Positions 8,315-14,164 of a DNA stretch of 17,865 bases are shown piece after piece. The translations under genes and the position numbers were made by a program. The DNA lies in contig JASLFU010000042.1 of assembly GCA_030150405.1 (NCBI GenBank), forward strand, positions 1 through 17,865, written 5' to 3'. This DNA comes from Ignatzschineria sp. GTDB lineage: Bacteria; Pseudomonadota; Gammaproteobacteria; Cardiobacteriales; Wohlfahrtiimonadaceae. Numbering within the stretch: position 1 is the first letter of the stretch; each line of letters starts with the position of its first letter. Below the pieces are notes generated by a model. The model was not told the origin of the DNA, searched no databases, and saw nothing but the letters and a program-made list of their open reading frames with translations.

Positions 8315-8337
8315 CATAAATCTATGAACGATTTATG
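8315..8337. repeat. Perfect 8-bp inverted repeat CATAAATC/GATTTATG
   Basis: CATAAATC (8315-8322), a 7-nt loop TATGAAC, then GATTTATG (8330-8337). It lies between the entericidin stop and the structured 3' region. It could be an RNA hairpin in a long minus-strand 3' untranslated region or a protein site. Confidence 0.4.
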
Positions 8338-8399
8338 GAGGAGAGCCGAGGCTTTGCTTAACTTAACATTAGATGTGAGATTTTAATAAGTTATGGGAA

Positions 8400-8537
8400 T
8401 TATCCGTGATGCACACGATCGGCCGCATTTTCTACAGCTTCGCCACCTTTTTGAACATCTTGGCCTACACCCGCTACAGTATTGCAACCTGCTAAAATAA
8501 AGCCCGCTGCAAAGAGGGTTAAAACTAATTTTTTCAT
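8400..8537 (-). CDS. ecnB: Entericidin A/B family small lipoprotein
   Basis: A 45-residue gene on the minus strand, ATG at 8537-8535, stop TAA at 8402-8400. The protein starts MKKLVLTLFAAGFILAGC, a short lipoprotein signal with lipobox LAGC, so Cys18 would be lipidated and carried to the outer membrane or periplasmic face. The mature part, CNTVAGVGQDVQKGG then EAVENAADRVHHG, matches the entericidin pattern CNTxxGVGxDxxxGGxAxxxAA. In E. coli EcnB is a small stress-induced lipoprotein linked to lysis in stationary phase and EcnA its proposed antidote. Here there is a single copy, so the toxin-antidote idea is not directly supported. The ribosome site AAGGAG is at 8549-8544, 6 nt from the ATG. 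A 7-bp hairpin lies just upstream of it. The terminator at 8185-8209 probably ends the message. The gene symbol is by family resemblance. Confidence 0.88.
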   Translation of the reverse strand: MKKLVLTLFAAGFILAGCNTVAGVGQDVQKGGEAVENAADRVHHG

Positions 8538-8555
8538 AATTTTCTCCTTTTGATT

Positions 8556-8573
8556 AACTCAATAAGTTGAGTT
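8556..8573 (-). promoter_or_regulatory. Hairpin just upstream of the entericidin ribosome site
   Basis: AACTCAA, loop of 4, TTGAGTT: a perfect 7-bp stem at 8556-8573 (the arms are the same on either strand). On the minus strand it ends 6 nt before the AAGGAG ribosome site of the entericidin gene, within its presumed leader. It could modulate ribosome access or mRNA stability, or be an operator half-site pair. Function is inferred only. Confidence 0.45.
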
Positions 8574-8688
8574 CTATTATCAGCCCTTTATCTCTATTTG
8601 AGCTTACAATTTTAGAGTACGTGAATCTCCAATTCCCCGCAATTGCTATTTGAATTCATTTGTAAAGTTATGTTTTTAAAAGCGCTGT
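8574..8688. other. Spacer upstream of the entericidin gene
   Basis: No gene is seen. This should contain the minus-strand promoter of the entericidin gene, but no pair of -35 and -10 boxes with good spacing stands out; GATAAT near 8577-8582 (minus strand) is the best -10-like hexamer and has no partner. Confidence 0.35.
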
Positions 8689-8723
8689 AGCCCCCAATTA
8701 AGCTTGTTTTAAGGGCTTTTTTT
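8689..8723 (+). terminator. Terminator-like hairpin with no gene in front of it
   Basis: AGCCC (8689-8693) and GGGCT (8713-8717) enclose TTAA (8698-8701)/TTAA (8709-8712) with a CCAA bulge, followed by T7 at 8717-8723. It has plus-strand polarity. No plus-strand gene lies between the putP terminator and this point, so the transcript it would end is unknown. Confidence 0.5.
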
Positions 8724-8774
8724 ATAATTTTTATGATCTTTTTATCTCTTACAATTTTTATTTATAAAGCAGAG

Positions 8775-8856
8775 TTAGTGGAGTATTTAAAATAGGCTGA
8801 ATTTTATCTTCTCCATGAAGAGCACCATTTATAGAGCCCTTAGAGCTCTTTTTTAT
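8775..8856 (+). ncRNA. Candidate small RNA ending in an intrinsic terminator
   Basis: A hairpin at 8778-8816 is built of TGGAG/CTCCA (8779-8783, 8811-8815) and TAAAAT/ATTTTA (8788-8793, 8801-8806) around a symmetric 4x4 internal loop and a 7-nt loop. It is followed at 8833-8849 by AGAGC, 7-nt loop, GCTCT and a T-run to about 8852. A possible -10, TATAAA at 8763-8768, precedes it but the -35 is poor. No open frame with a ribosome site is seen. The pattern, hairpin then terminator and nothing encoded, suggests a transcript of about 80 nt. It could instead be an attenuated leader for htpG. Confidence 0.38.
8833..8856 (+). terminator. Second terminator-like hairpin with no gene in front of it
   Basis: AGAGC (8833-8837), loop CCTTAGA, GCTCT (8845-8849), then T-run and an AT-rich tail. 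It has plus-strand polarity and lies upstream of the htpG heat-shock promoter. An alternative longer pairing uses AAGAGC at 8818-8823. Confidence 0.55.
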
Positions 8857-8899
8857 TTTATTGACCTGAATTGGGTAGATGTTTAAAAAAGCTTCAAAG

Positions 8900-8927
8900 C
8901 TTGAATTTTAAAAATAGATCCCCATTA
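8900..8927 (+). promoter_or_regulatory. Sigma-32 heat-shock promoter of htpG
   Basis: CTTGAA at 8900-8905, a 14-bp spacer, then CCCCATTA at 8920-8927. These match the RpoH consensus boxes (CTTGAA and CCCCATNTA) with accepted spacing. htpG is a classical RpoH-regulated gene, which supports the call. Transcription would start near 8935, leaving an unusually long leader of about 200 nt before the htpG ATG. Confidence 0.75.
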
Positions 8928-8934
8928 AAAGAGG

Positions 8935-9134
8935 GAATTAAAGTTTTTAGTGAAAGTAAGGGGCATTAAAACAGAGCTATTCGTAAATAGTGATGATAAA
9001 TATTGAAGCTTACAGACCCTTACTCACCATGTTAGATATTTATTGAAGTTCTTTACATTTTTTTATCTGCCGATGGGTAGCAATCTCTTATAAAAGAGGT
9101 TTGCTGCTCCTCAATTGATAGGAGAGAGATAAAT
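8935..9134 (+). promoter_or_regulatory. Folded htpG leader with possible SD-masking thermometer hairpin
   Basis: Three elements are visible. GTGA-AA-GTAAGGG (8950-8962) pairs with CCCTTAC-TCAC (9017-9027), enclosing a small hairpin CTATT/AATAG with loop CGTA (8977-8990). AATCTCTT (9082-9089) pairs with AAGAGGTT (9094-9101) across loop ATAA, including one G-T pair. Last, CTCCT (9107-9111) pairs with AGGAG (9120-9124), the ribosome site, across an 8-nt loop. A short, weak stem covering the SD of a heat-shock gene is what a RNA thermometer would look like. Folding is by eye; function is inferred. Confidence 0.42.
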
Positions 9135-11027
9135 ATGGCGAAAAAGGAAACCATGCAGTTCCAAACGGAAGTGAATCAATTACTCAATTTGATGATTCAT
9201 TCCCTCTATTCAAACCGTGAGATTTTTCTTCGTGAATTGATCTCTAATGCCTCAGATGCCTTGGATAAACGCCGTTTTGAGGGCTTAACAGACAGTGCCA
9301 TTATTGAAGGTCAAGGGGAGCCCGCCATTCACCTTGCTTTTGATAAGGATGCAAAAACAATTACCCTCTCAGATAATGGCATTGGAATGACACGCGATGA
9401 GGTAATTGAGAATATTGGAACAATCGCAAAATCAGGCACTAAGGCTTTTATTGAGAAGTTAGAGCAGGATGAAAAAAATGCCTCTCAACTGATCGGGCAA
9501 TTTGGTGTGGGTTTCTATTCCGCCTTTATTGTGGCAAAAGAGATAGAGCTGATTACTCGTAAAGCGGGAACAGCTGCAGAAGAGGCTACTTTTTGGAGCT
9601 CTAAAGGGGAAGGGGAGTTTACACTCGATGGCGCCACCAAAGAGAGCGCAGGAACAACCATTACCTTACATTTACGGGAAGAGGATGAAGATCTCCTAAG
9701 CGAATGGGTACTTAAAGATATTGTGAAGAAATATTCAGACCATATCGCTTACCCTGTGATGATGCAGGTTGAAAAGCCGATTATTCCAGAAGATCCCGAA
9801 AAAGCAGATGGGGAGCTAAAAACAGAGACCGTCATCGAGCAGATCAACTCTGCGACATCCCTGTGGCAGCGAGAGCGCTCAGAGATTAAGGATGAAGAGT
9901 ATGAAGCTTTCTATAAAGAGTTAACTCACGATACACAAGCACCTTTAAGCTGGAGCCATAATCGTGTGGAAGGAAACACCTCATATACTTCGCTCCTCTA
10001 TCTTCCGGCTACAGCCCCGATGGGACTTTGGGATCAAGAGGTCAAATATGGAATTCAGCTCTATGTTCAACGGGTCTTTATTATGGAGGGCTCAGATCGG
10101 CTTATCCCCCGTTATTTGCGCTTTATCCAAGGGGTGGTAGATACGCAAGATCTCCCCTTAAATATCTCCCGAGAGATTCTTCAAAACTCCAAAACGATTG
10201 ACTCTATCCGTCAAGGCTTAACGCGCCGAGCTCTAGGTATGTTGGAATCTTTAAGCCTGAATGATGAAGAGAAATATCAGACAGTTTGGAAGCAGTTTGG
10301 CAGAGTTTTAAAAGAGGGTTTTGGTGAGGATTTCTCAAATCGAGAGAAGTTAGCGGGCCTTTTGCGCTTTGCGTCTACTGAAAGTGATGAGGAAAATGTC
10401 TCTCTTAAAGCATATAAAGAGCGGATGCCCGAAGATCAGAAGAAGATCTACTACATTACTGCAGATTCACTAAATACAGCTAAAAATAGCCCCCACTTAG
10501 AGATCTTTAAACAGAAGGGGATCGAAGTGCTCTTAATGACAGATGTGATCGATGATTGGATGATGGGTTTCCTCCATGAGTTTGATGGCATCGAGATGGT
10601 GAATGTGGCTAAAGGGGATGTTAATCTCGAAGGTGAAGAGAAGGCGGAGAAGAAGGAAGAGAACACCGCAACTGAAGAGGATAAAGCCTTAATTGAGAAG
10701 ATGGAGGCTATTCTTAAAGATCGAGTGGAATCGGTGAAGATCTCTCAACGTTTAACTGATTCAGCCTCTGTTTTAGTACGTAATGAGCATGCTTTAAGTG
10801 GTCATTTTGAGAAGCTACTTAAAGAAGCGGGGCATGATGTGCCAGAGATTAAGCCGTGGCTTGAGATTAATCCCGATCATTTCTTAGTAAAAGCCTTTAA
10901 AGAGGAGACGGGCGATAAAGCAGATGACTTAGCGCTCTTGATCTATGAAGAGGCTCTACTTTTAGAGGGGGCAGATTTAGAAAATCCTTCTGAATTTGTT
11001 GCGCGGATTAATCGTTTAATGAAGTAA
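9135..11027 (+). CDS. htpG: Molecular chaperone HtpG (bacterial Hsp90)
   Basis: Cytosolic ATP-driven chaperone of the Hsp90 family, 630 residues, near the E. coli length of 624. The N-terminal GHKL ATPase domain shows REIFLRELISNASDALDK with catalytic Glu34 and Mg-binding Asn38, LSDNGIGM with Asp80 that contacts adenine, GTIAKSGT, and the lid glycine motif IGQFGVGFYSAF. The middle domain shows SLWQR, then YLRFIQGVVDTQDLPLNISRE, including the loop arginine that reaches the ATP gamma-phosphate. The C-terminal dimerisation domain carries RLTDSASVLV. A charged E/K-rich linker lies around residues 499-520. It is preceded by a strong RpoH-type promoter and a long folded leader, so it is likely heat-induced. 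AGGAGAGA at 9120-9127 is the ribosome site. The bidirectional terminator after the gene isolates it from the next one. Confidence 0.98.
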   Translation: MAKKETMQFQTEVNQLLNLMIHSLYSNREIFLRELISNASDALDKRRFEGLTDSAIIEGQGEPAIHLAFDKDAKTITLSDNGIGMTRDEVIENIGTIAKSGTKAFIEKLEQDEKNASQLIGQFGVGFYSAFIVAKEIELITRKAGTAAEEATFWSSKGEGEFTLDGATKESAGTTITLHLREEDEDLLSEWVLKDIVKKYSDHIAYPVMMQVEKPIIPEDPEKADGELKTETVIEQINSATSLWQRERSEIKDEEYEAFYKELTHDTQAPLSWSHNRVEGNTSYTSLLYLPATAPMGLWDQEVKYGIQLYVQRVFIMEGSDRLIPRYLRFIQGVVDTQDLPLNISREILQNSKTIDSIRQGLTRRALGMLESLSLNDEEKYQTVWKQFGRVLKEGFGEDFSNREKLAGLLRFASTESDEENVSLKAYKERMPEDQKKIYYITADSLNTAKNSPHLEIFKQKGIEVLLMTDVIDDWMMGFLHEFDGIEMVNVAKGDVNLEGEEKAEKKEENTATEEDKALIEKMEAILKDRVESVKISQRLTDSASVLVRNEHALSGHFEKLLKEAGHDVPEIKPWLEINPDHFLVKAFKEETGDKADDLALLIYEEALLLEGADLENPSEFVARINRLMK

Positions 11028-11073
11028 TCATAGTGGCTTTTCTAGAGTAAATAGCAAATAAAAAATAGAAAAT

Positions 11074-11114
11074 AAAAAAGAGCCCTGAGTAATTTTATCG
11101 ACTCAGGGCTTTTA
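11074..11114. terminator. Bidirectional terminator between htpG and the convergent SDR gene
   Basis: AGCCCTGAGT (11081-11090) pairs perfectly with ACTCAGGGCT (11101-11110) around a 10-nt loop. An A-tract (11074-11079) and a T-tract (11110-11113) flank it, so it can stop transcription from both sides. Confidence 0.9.
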
Positions 11115-11171
11115 TTCTATTTGCTTAAAAGTAGCTCGCTATTTACGGTTGTTCAATGGGTGATGCAAGCT

Positions 11172-11891
11172 TTAAAGATCCCGAATATCAGCAATCGGAT
11201 TGCCATCTCGCATAGCCGGGCTTTCAAGATAAGCTAATAATTTCTCGGCTGTCTCTTCTGGGGTAAGTAGGCCGCCACTCTCTTTTAAGCCGATAAAGCG
11301 CTCGACATGGGGAAAGGCCTCTTTTGAAGCTTTTCGAATTTCTACTTGCATATCCGTATCTATTACACCCGGAGCAATGGAAGTGACATAAACGGGAAAG
11401 CGTGCCGCCTTCTGTTCCTCATTTAAAACTCGGGAGAAATGATCAATTGCCGCTTTTGTTGTGCAATAGATCGCCCAGCCGGAGTAAGGGTTGCGGGCTG
11501 CTCCTGATGAGATATTCATAATATATTTAGGCAGATCTAACGCCTCTAAACGTTTAATAAAGAGGGAAGAGAGGGCAATAGGTGCCGCAATATTGAGATT
11601 AAGGGCGGGAGTGATCTCTCTAAGAGGGATCTCATGTATCTGCTCAATAGGTCCAATGACGCCGGCATTATTAATTAATGTAACTTTAGTAGCTTCTGCG
11701 AGATGATCTTCTAACCAATTCATAATCGGCTCAAGCCCGTTAAGATCGGTAATATCGAGTTTGATAAGATTTTCATACCCTTTGGGATTCGTTCTTGCTA
11801 CCCGTAATACACGGTGATTCTCTGCCTCAAGTTTAGTGGCTAAAGCATTGCCAATGCCCCGGGACGCCCCTGTGATAATATAGACTTCCAT
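11172..11891 (-). CDS. Short-chain dehydrogenase/reductase, benzil reductase (YueD)-like
   Basis: A 239-residue classical SDR. Visible motifs: TGASRGIG at residues 7-14 for the NAD(P) phosphates, an arginine after the second strand (Arg33) suggesting NADPH preference, NNAG at 74-77, catalytic Ser129 in NISSGA, and YCTTK with Tyr142 and Lys146. The PGVIDTDMQ segment after the catalytic pair, and the later FIGLKESGGLLTPEETAEKLL, resemble the (S)-benzoin-forming benzil reductase group typified by Bacillus YueD. Physiological substrate is unknown; a carbonyl reductase role is inferred. The ribosome site AAGGAG (11904-11899) lies 7 nt before the ATG. It runs towards htpG and shares its terminator; nothing ties the two functionally. 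Confidence 0.85.
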   Translation of the reverse strand: MEVYIITGASRGIGNALATKLEAENHRVLRVARTNPKGYENLIKLDITDLNGLEPIMNWLEDHLAEATKVTLINNAGVIGPIEQIHEIPLREITPALNLNIAAPIALSSLFIKRLEALDLPKYIMNISSGAARNPYSGWAIYCTTKAAIDHFSRVLNEEQKAARFPVYVTSIAPGVIDTDMQVEIRKASKEAFPHVERFIGLKESGGLLTPEETAEKLLAYLESPAMRDGNPIADIRDL

Positions 11892-12057
11892 TAGAATTCT
11901 CCTTAAAATTTATAAAATGAAGCGGTTTCTCTCTCCTAATTCTCTTTAACTTTAGCATAAGGAAATTATTAGGGGTTAGGCGAAGCATCCTTATCAAAAT
12001 AAGCTCAAATTTAGGTGATTTCTTTTTTGCTCCCTCCCTAAGCGTTGTAAATTAGTT

Positions 12058-12063
12058 TATAAT
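12058..12063 (+). promoter_or_regulatory. Possible -10 box for the SH3-domain protein gene
   Basis: TATAAT, a perfect -10 hexamer, lies 85 bp before the ATG. No acceptable -35 is seen 16-18 bp upstream (the sequence there is C/T-rich), so the call is tentative. A 6-bp inverted repeat TCAGCA/TGCTGA (12076-12081, 12102-12107) sits in the leader that would follow. The rest of the 256-bp divergent spacer shows nothing else clear. Confidence 0.35.
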
Positions 12064-12147
12064 GCAATCCTCTTTTCAGCACAGGTTTTATCTCCTCTTT
12101 CTGCTGATATTGTCACCATTTTAGAAATCTAAACCGGTATTTGAGTT

Positions 12148-12852
12148 ATGAAAAAACTACATCTTTCGCTCCTTCTTTCTGCACTTCTTTTAGGAACTAT
12201 CGCTAAAGGGCAAACACTCTACATTAGTGACCAATTAACAGCGCCTGTACGGGCAAATGCAGGGGATAATTATCGTATTGTACGGATGATTCCTGCTGGC
12301 GAAGAGGTTGAGCAATTAGCTAAGCGAGGCGCCTTTGTGCAAATTCGGTTTGAGGGGAACCGCACCGGTTGGATTCATGAGAGTTTTTTAATGAATGAAC
12401 CGAGTGCCCGTAGTTATATCCAGGAAGCGAAAGAGCGTTTTGAACCTATTCTTTCGGAAAGAGAAGAGCTCGAAAGTAATTTAGAGGCGCTCTTAGAGCA
12501 GAAAGAGGCGCTTGAAGCAAAATTAGCGCTTGATGCTGAAAATTATAGTGCAGAGATCGAACGCTTAGAGGAAGAGGTGGAGCGTTTGAGTGAAAAAGTT
12601 GTTGAGCTCGAGCAGTTAAGTGCCCATGAAATTGAGATCTCCCGCGAGAATGAGCGTTTAAATAAATTAAAGCATACGCAAATGGTGGAGCTCAATACCC
12701 TAAAGCAGGAGAATGATCGTTTAAAAGCGAATAATCGTAGCAGCGAATGGACAGTGGGGGCAGGGATTCTCTTTGGGGGAATTATCTTTGGTTCCTTTAT
12801 TTTACCCCGCTTAGCGAATAAATTACGCCGTAAGCGAAGCTGGGATCTTTAA
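12148..12852 (+). CDS. ygiM: YgiM-type SH3-domain, coiled-coil membrane protein
   Basis: A 234-residue envelope protein of the TIGR04211/YgiM type. Order of parts: a signal-like N-terminus (MKKLHLSLLLSALLLGTIAKGQ) to about residue 22; a bacterial SH3 domain at about 23-85 (TLYISDQLTAPVRANAG, VEQLAKRGAFVQIRFEG, GWIHESFL); a long Glu/Leu-rich coiled coil at about 95-200; one membrane segment (WTVGAGILFGGIIFGSFIL) at about 202-222; and a basic tail RRKRSWDL. This would place the SH3 domain and coil in the periplasm. In E. coli ygiM lies by the cca gene; the exact role is unknown, though such SH3b proteins are thought to touch the cell wall. The ribosome site is poor: only TTGAG lies before the ATG. 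The start is chosen because the signal peptide begins there. Confidence 0.85.
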   Translation: MKKLHLSLLLSALLLGTIAKGQTLYISDQLTAPVRANAGDNYRIVRMIPAGEEVEQLAKRGAFVQIRFEGNRTGWIHESFLMNEPSARSYIQEAKERFEPILSEREELESNLEALLEQKEALEAKLALDAENYSAEIERLEEEVERLSEKVVELEQLSAHEIEISRENERLNKLKHTQMVELNTLKQENDRLKANNRSSEWTVGAGILFGGIIFGSFILPRLANKLRRKRSWDL

Positions 12853-12894
12853 ATGGATAAATAGAGAAAAACTCCTTCTAGATAGATTTAAAAG

Positions 12895-12924
12895 TTGACA
12901 GATAAAAGAATTTCAGGCTTTAAT
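12895..12924 (+). promoter_or_regulatory. Sigma-70 promoter of the metQ riboswitch transcript
   Basis: A perfect TTGACA (12895-12900) and TTTAAT (12919-12924, five of six) are separated by 18 bp. The predicted start at about 12930 falls right at the 5' edge of the riboswitch, which fits a leader that begins with the aptamer. This is the best consensus promoter in the window. Confidence 0.75.
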
Positions 12925-12927
12925 AGC

Positions 12928-12973
12928 TTATGCCGATTTGATAACAGCTTGCGGGCATAACAGCTAAAGCGTG
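12928..12973 (+). ncRNA. SAM-II class riboswitch aptamer
   Basis: Three conserved blocks of the SAM-II (metA motif, RF00521) aptamer occur in order: GATTTG at 12935-12940, GCTTGC at 12947-12952 and GCTAAA at 12963-12968. P1 is TTATGCC (12928-12934) with GGCATAA (12954-12960), placed exactly around the first two blocks. The pseudoknot P2 is formed by GCTT (12947-12950) with AAGC (12967-12970), and GC (12951-12952) with GC (12963-12964), leaving T-A at 12965-12966 where U44 and A45 of the known aptamer meet the ligand. It lies upstream of metQ, a fitting target. Odd: loop L3 between P1 and P2 is very short, about 2-6 nt depending on P1 length, against about 11 in the Sargasso Sea metX aptamer. 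A SAM-V-like relative is the main alternative. Identification is by recall and hand pairing. Confidence 0.78.
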
Positions 12974-13022
12974 AATTTGAAATTCTATAGAGAATATAGT
13001 CAAACAGATTAGATAAACGTTA

Positions 13023-13047
13023 AGCCCGCAATTGTGTGGGCTTTTTT
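13023..13047 (+). terminator. Terminator of the SAM riboswitch expression platform
   Basis: AGCCCGCA (13023-13030), loop ATTG, TGTGGGCT (13035-13042; one G-T pair) and T6. The left arm can instead pair with the aptamer: TTGCGGGC (12949-12956) is the exact complement of GCCCGCAA (13024-13031). That antiterminator would break both the aptamer P1/P2 and the terminator. Ligand binding should therefore favour termination before metQ. Confidence 0.82.
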
Positions 13048-13143
13048 GTGCCCTTCAAAAAGGGATGGAGCGAAGAGCGCTTTCCTTCAGATCGGTAAAT
13101 TTAAGATATAAAAATGGATTATGAAAATAATTTGGAGGAAAGA

Positions 13144-13986
13144 ATGAAAAAATTATTTAAGGTGGCCACTACAGCCATTCTACTTAGCGTTAGTCTGATT
13201 CTAGCAGGATGTGGAGAGAGTGAAACAGTTGCCGAAAGTGGGGATAAAAAGCGGATTACCATCGGGACTACGGTCGGGGATTTTGCCGATATGGTAACAG
13301 AATTTATTCAGCCTGAGCTTGCGAAAAAAGGGTATGAGGTACGTCTAGTAGAATTTACCGATTATGTCTTACCTAATCGAGCCCTTGCAGATGGCTCTAT
13401 CGACATTAATGTGTTTCAACATCTGCCTTATTTAGAATCCTTTAGAACCTTGAATAAACTCGATATTGTGGAGGTATTTCAAACACCTACAGGACCTTTA
13501 GGAATCTATAGCGGGAAGAAGTCGGATGCTGAAAATATCGAAGAGGGAACGACTGTCGCAGTAGCGAATGATCCAAGTAACTATGCGCGCACACTGCTTC
13601 TTTTAAGCCAAAAGGGTTGGATTACCTTAAAAGAAGGGGTCGATCCTTTAAAAGCAACACGGCAAGATATTGCGAGTAATCCTTATAATATTAAGCTTGT
13701 AGAGTTGGAAGCTCCACAATTACCTCGGGCACGGCAAGATATTGACTTTGTTGTCATCCCTGGGAATTACGCTGCAAGCTCAGGTATCTCTTTTGATGAG
13801 GCGCTCTTTAAAGAGCCTGGTTATACCTTTATCAATTGGGCGGCAGTGAAGCGTGAAGATCTCGGCAAAGAGTGGCTTAAGGATGTGGAAGAAGCCTATA
13901 ACTCAGAAGGTTTTAAACGTTATGCTAAAAAACGCTTCTCGGGCTATAAATACCCTGAAAAGTGGGGAGAGGCTCTTCCTGAGTAA
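13144..13986 (+). CDS. metQ: Methionine ABC transporter substrate-binding lipoprotein
   Basis: Lipoprotein of the MetQ/NlpA family, 280 residues from the chosen start. It binds methionine outside the inner membrane and hands it to the MetN-MetI importer. The N-terminus MKKLFKVATT... ends in LILAGC, a lipobox with Cys23 as the lipidated residue. The family core is clear: ITIGTTVGDFADMV, EFTDYVLPNRALADGSIDINVFQHLPYLESF, VAVANDPSNYARTLLLL, VVIPGNYAASSG. The ATG at 13144 has a strong GGAGG at 13134-13138 and starts a proper signal peptide; the frame is open to an ATG at 13114 but that has no ribosome site. Expression is predicted to be governed by the upstream SAM-II element. Unlike the common metNIQ operon it stands alone, with a strong terminator behind it; metN and metI must be elsewhere. 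Confidence 0.93.
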   Translation: MKKLFKVATTAILLSVSLILAGCGESETVAESGDKKRITIGTTVGDFADMVTEFIQPELAKKGYEVRLVEFTDYVLPNRALADGSIDINVFQHLPYLESFRTLNKLDIVEVFQTPTGPLGIYSGKKSDAENIEEGTTVAVANDPSNYARTLLLLSQKGWITLKEGVDPLKATRQDIASNPYNIKLVELEAPQLPRARQDIDFVVIPGNYAASSGISFDEALFKEPGYTFINWAAVKREDLGKEWLKDVEEAYNSEGFKRYAKKRFSGYKYPEKWGEALPE

Positions 13987-14009
13987 AAAGCAGATAGATT
14001 AAAAAATGT

Positions 14010-14044
14010 AAGCCTTTAAAGATCCGTTCTTTAAAGGCTTTTTA
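14010..14044 (+). terminator. Strong intrinsic terminator of metQ
   Basis: AAGCCTTTAAAGA (14010-14022) pairs perfectly over 13 bp with TCTTTAAAGGCTT (14028-14040) around a 5-nt loop, followed by a T-run. It ends the single-gene metQ transcript. Confidence 0.93.
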
Positions 14045-14096
14045 TTTGGATAGATTTAGAGAGGAAGGGTTAAATTCAGATAATTTCTCTTTTTGT

Positions 14097-14124
14097 TTGC
14101 CTCTTTTTTGTATTAGTGTATCAT
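14097..14124 (+). promoter_or_regulatory. Possible promoter of the his operon
   Basis: TTGCCT (14097-14102, four of six), a 16-bp spacer and TATCAT (14119-14124, five of six). It would give a leader of about 150 nt that includes both hairpins ahead of hisG. No better candidate is seen in the 297-bp spacer. Confidence 0.38.
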
Positions 14125-14164
14125 CACAATAGAACAATATGAGTAAAAGATATTAATTAAATAG

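Noticed and set aside
8312..8386. 24-codon plus-strand frame starting MHKSMNDLW
   Set aside because: No ribosome site or promoter, and it covers the inverted repeat at 8315-8337; likely chance.
13114..13143. ATG at 13114 as metQ start
   Set aside because: It would put ten charged residues before a standard lipoprotein signal and has no ribosome site, while the ATG at 13144 has GGAGG at a good distance.
14116..14142. GTG-TAT-CAT-CAC mini-frame as a his leader peptide
   Set aside because: Only eight codons with two His codons and no ribosome site, and it overlaps the proposed -10 box of the promoter.
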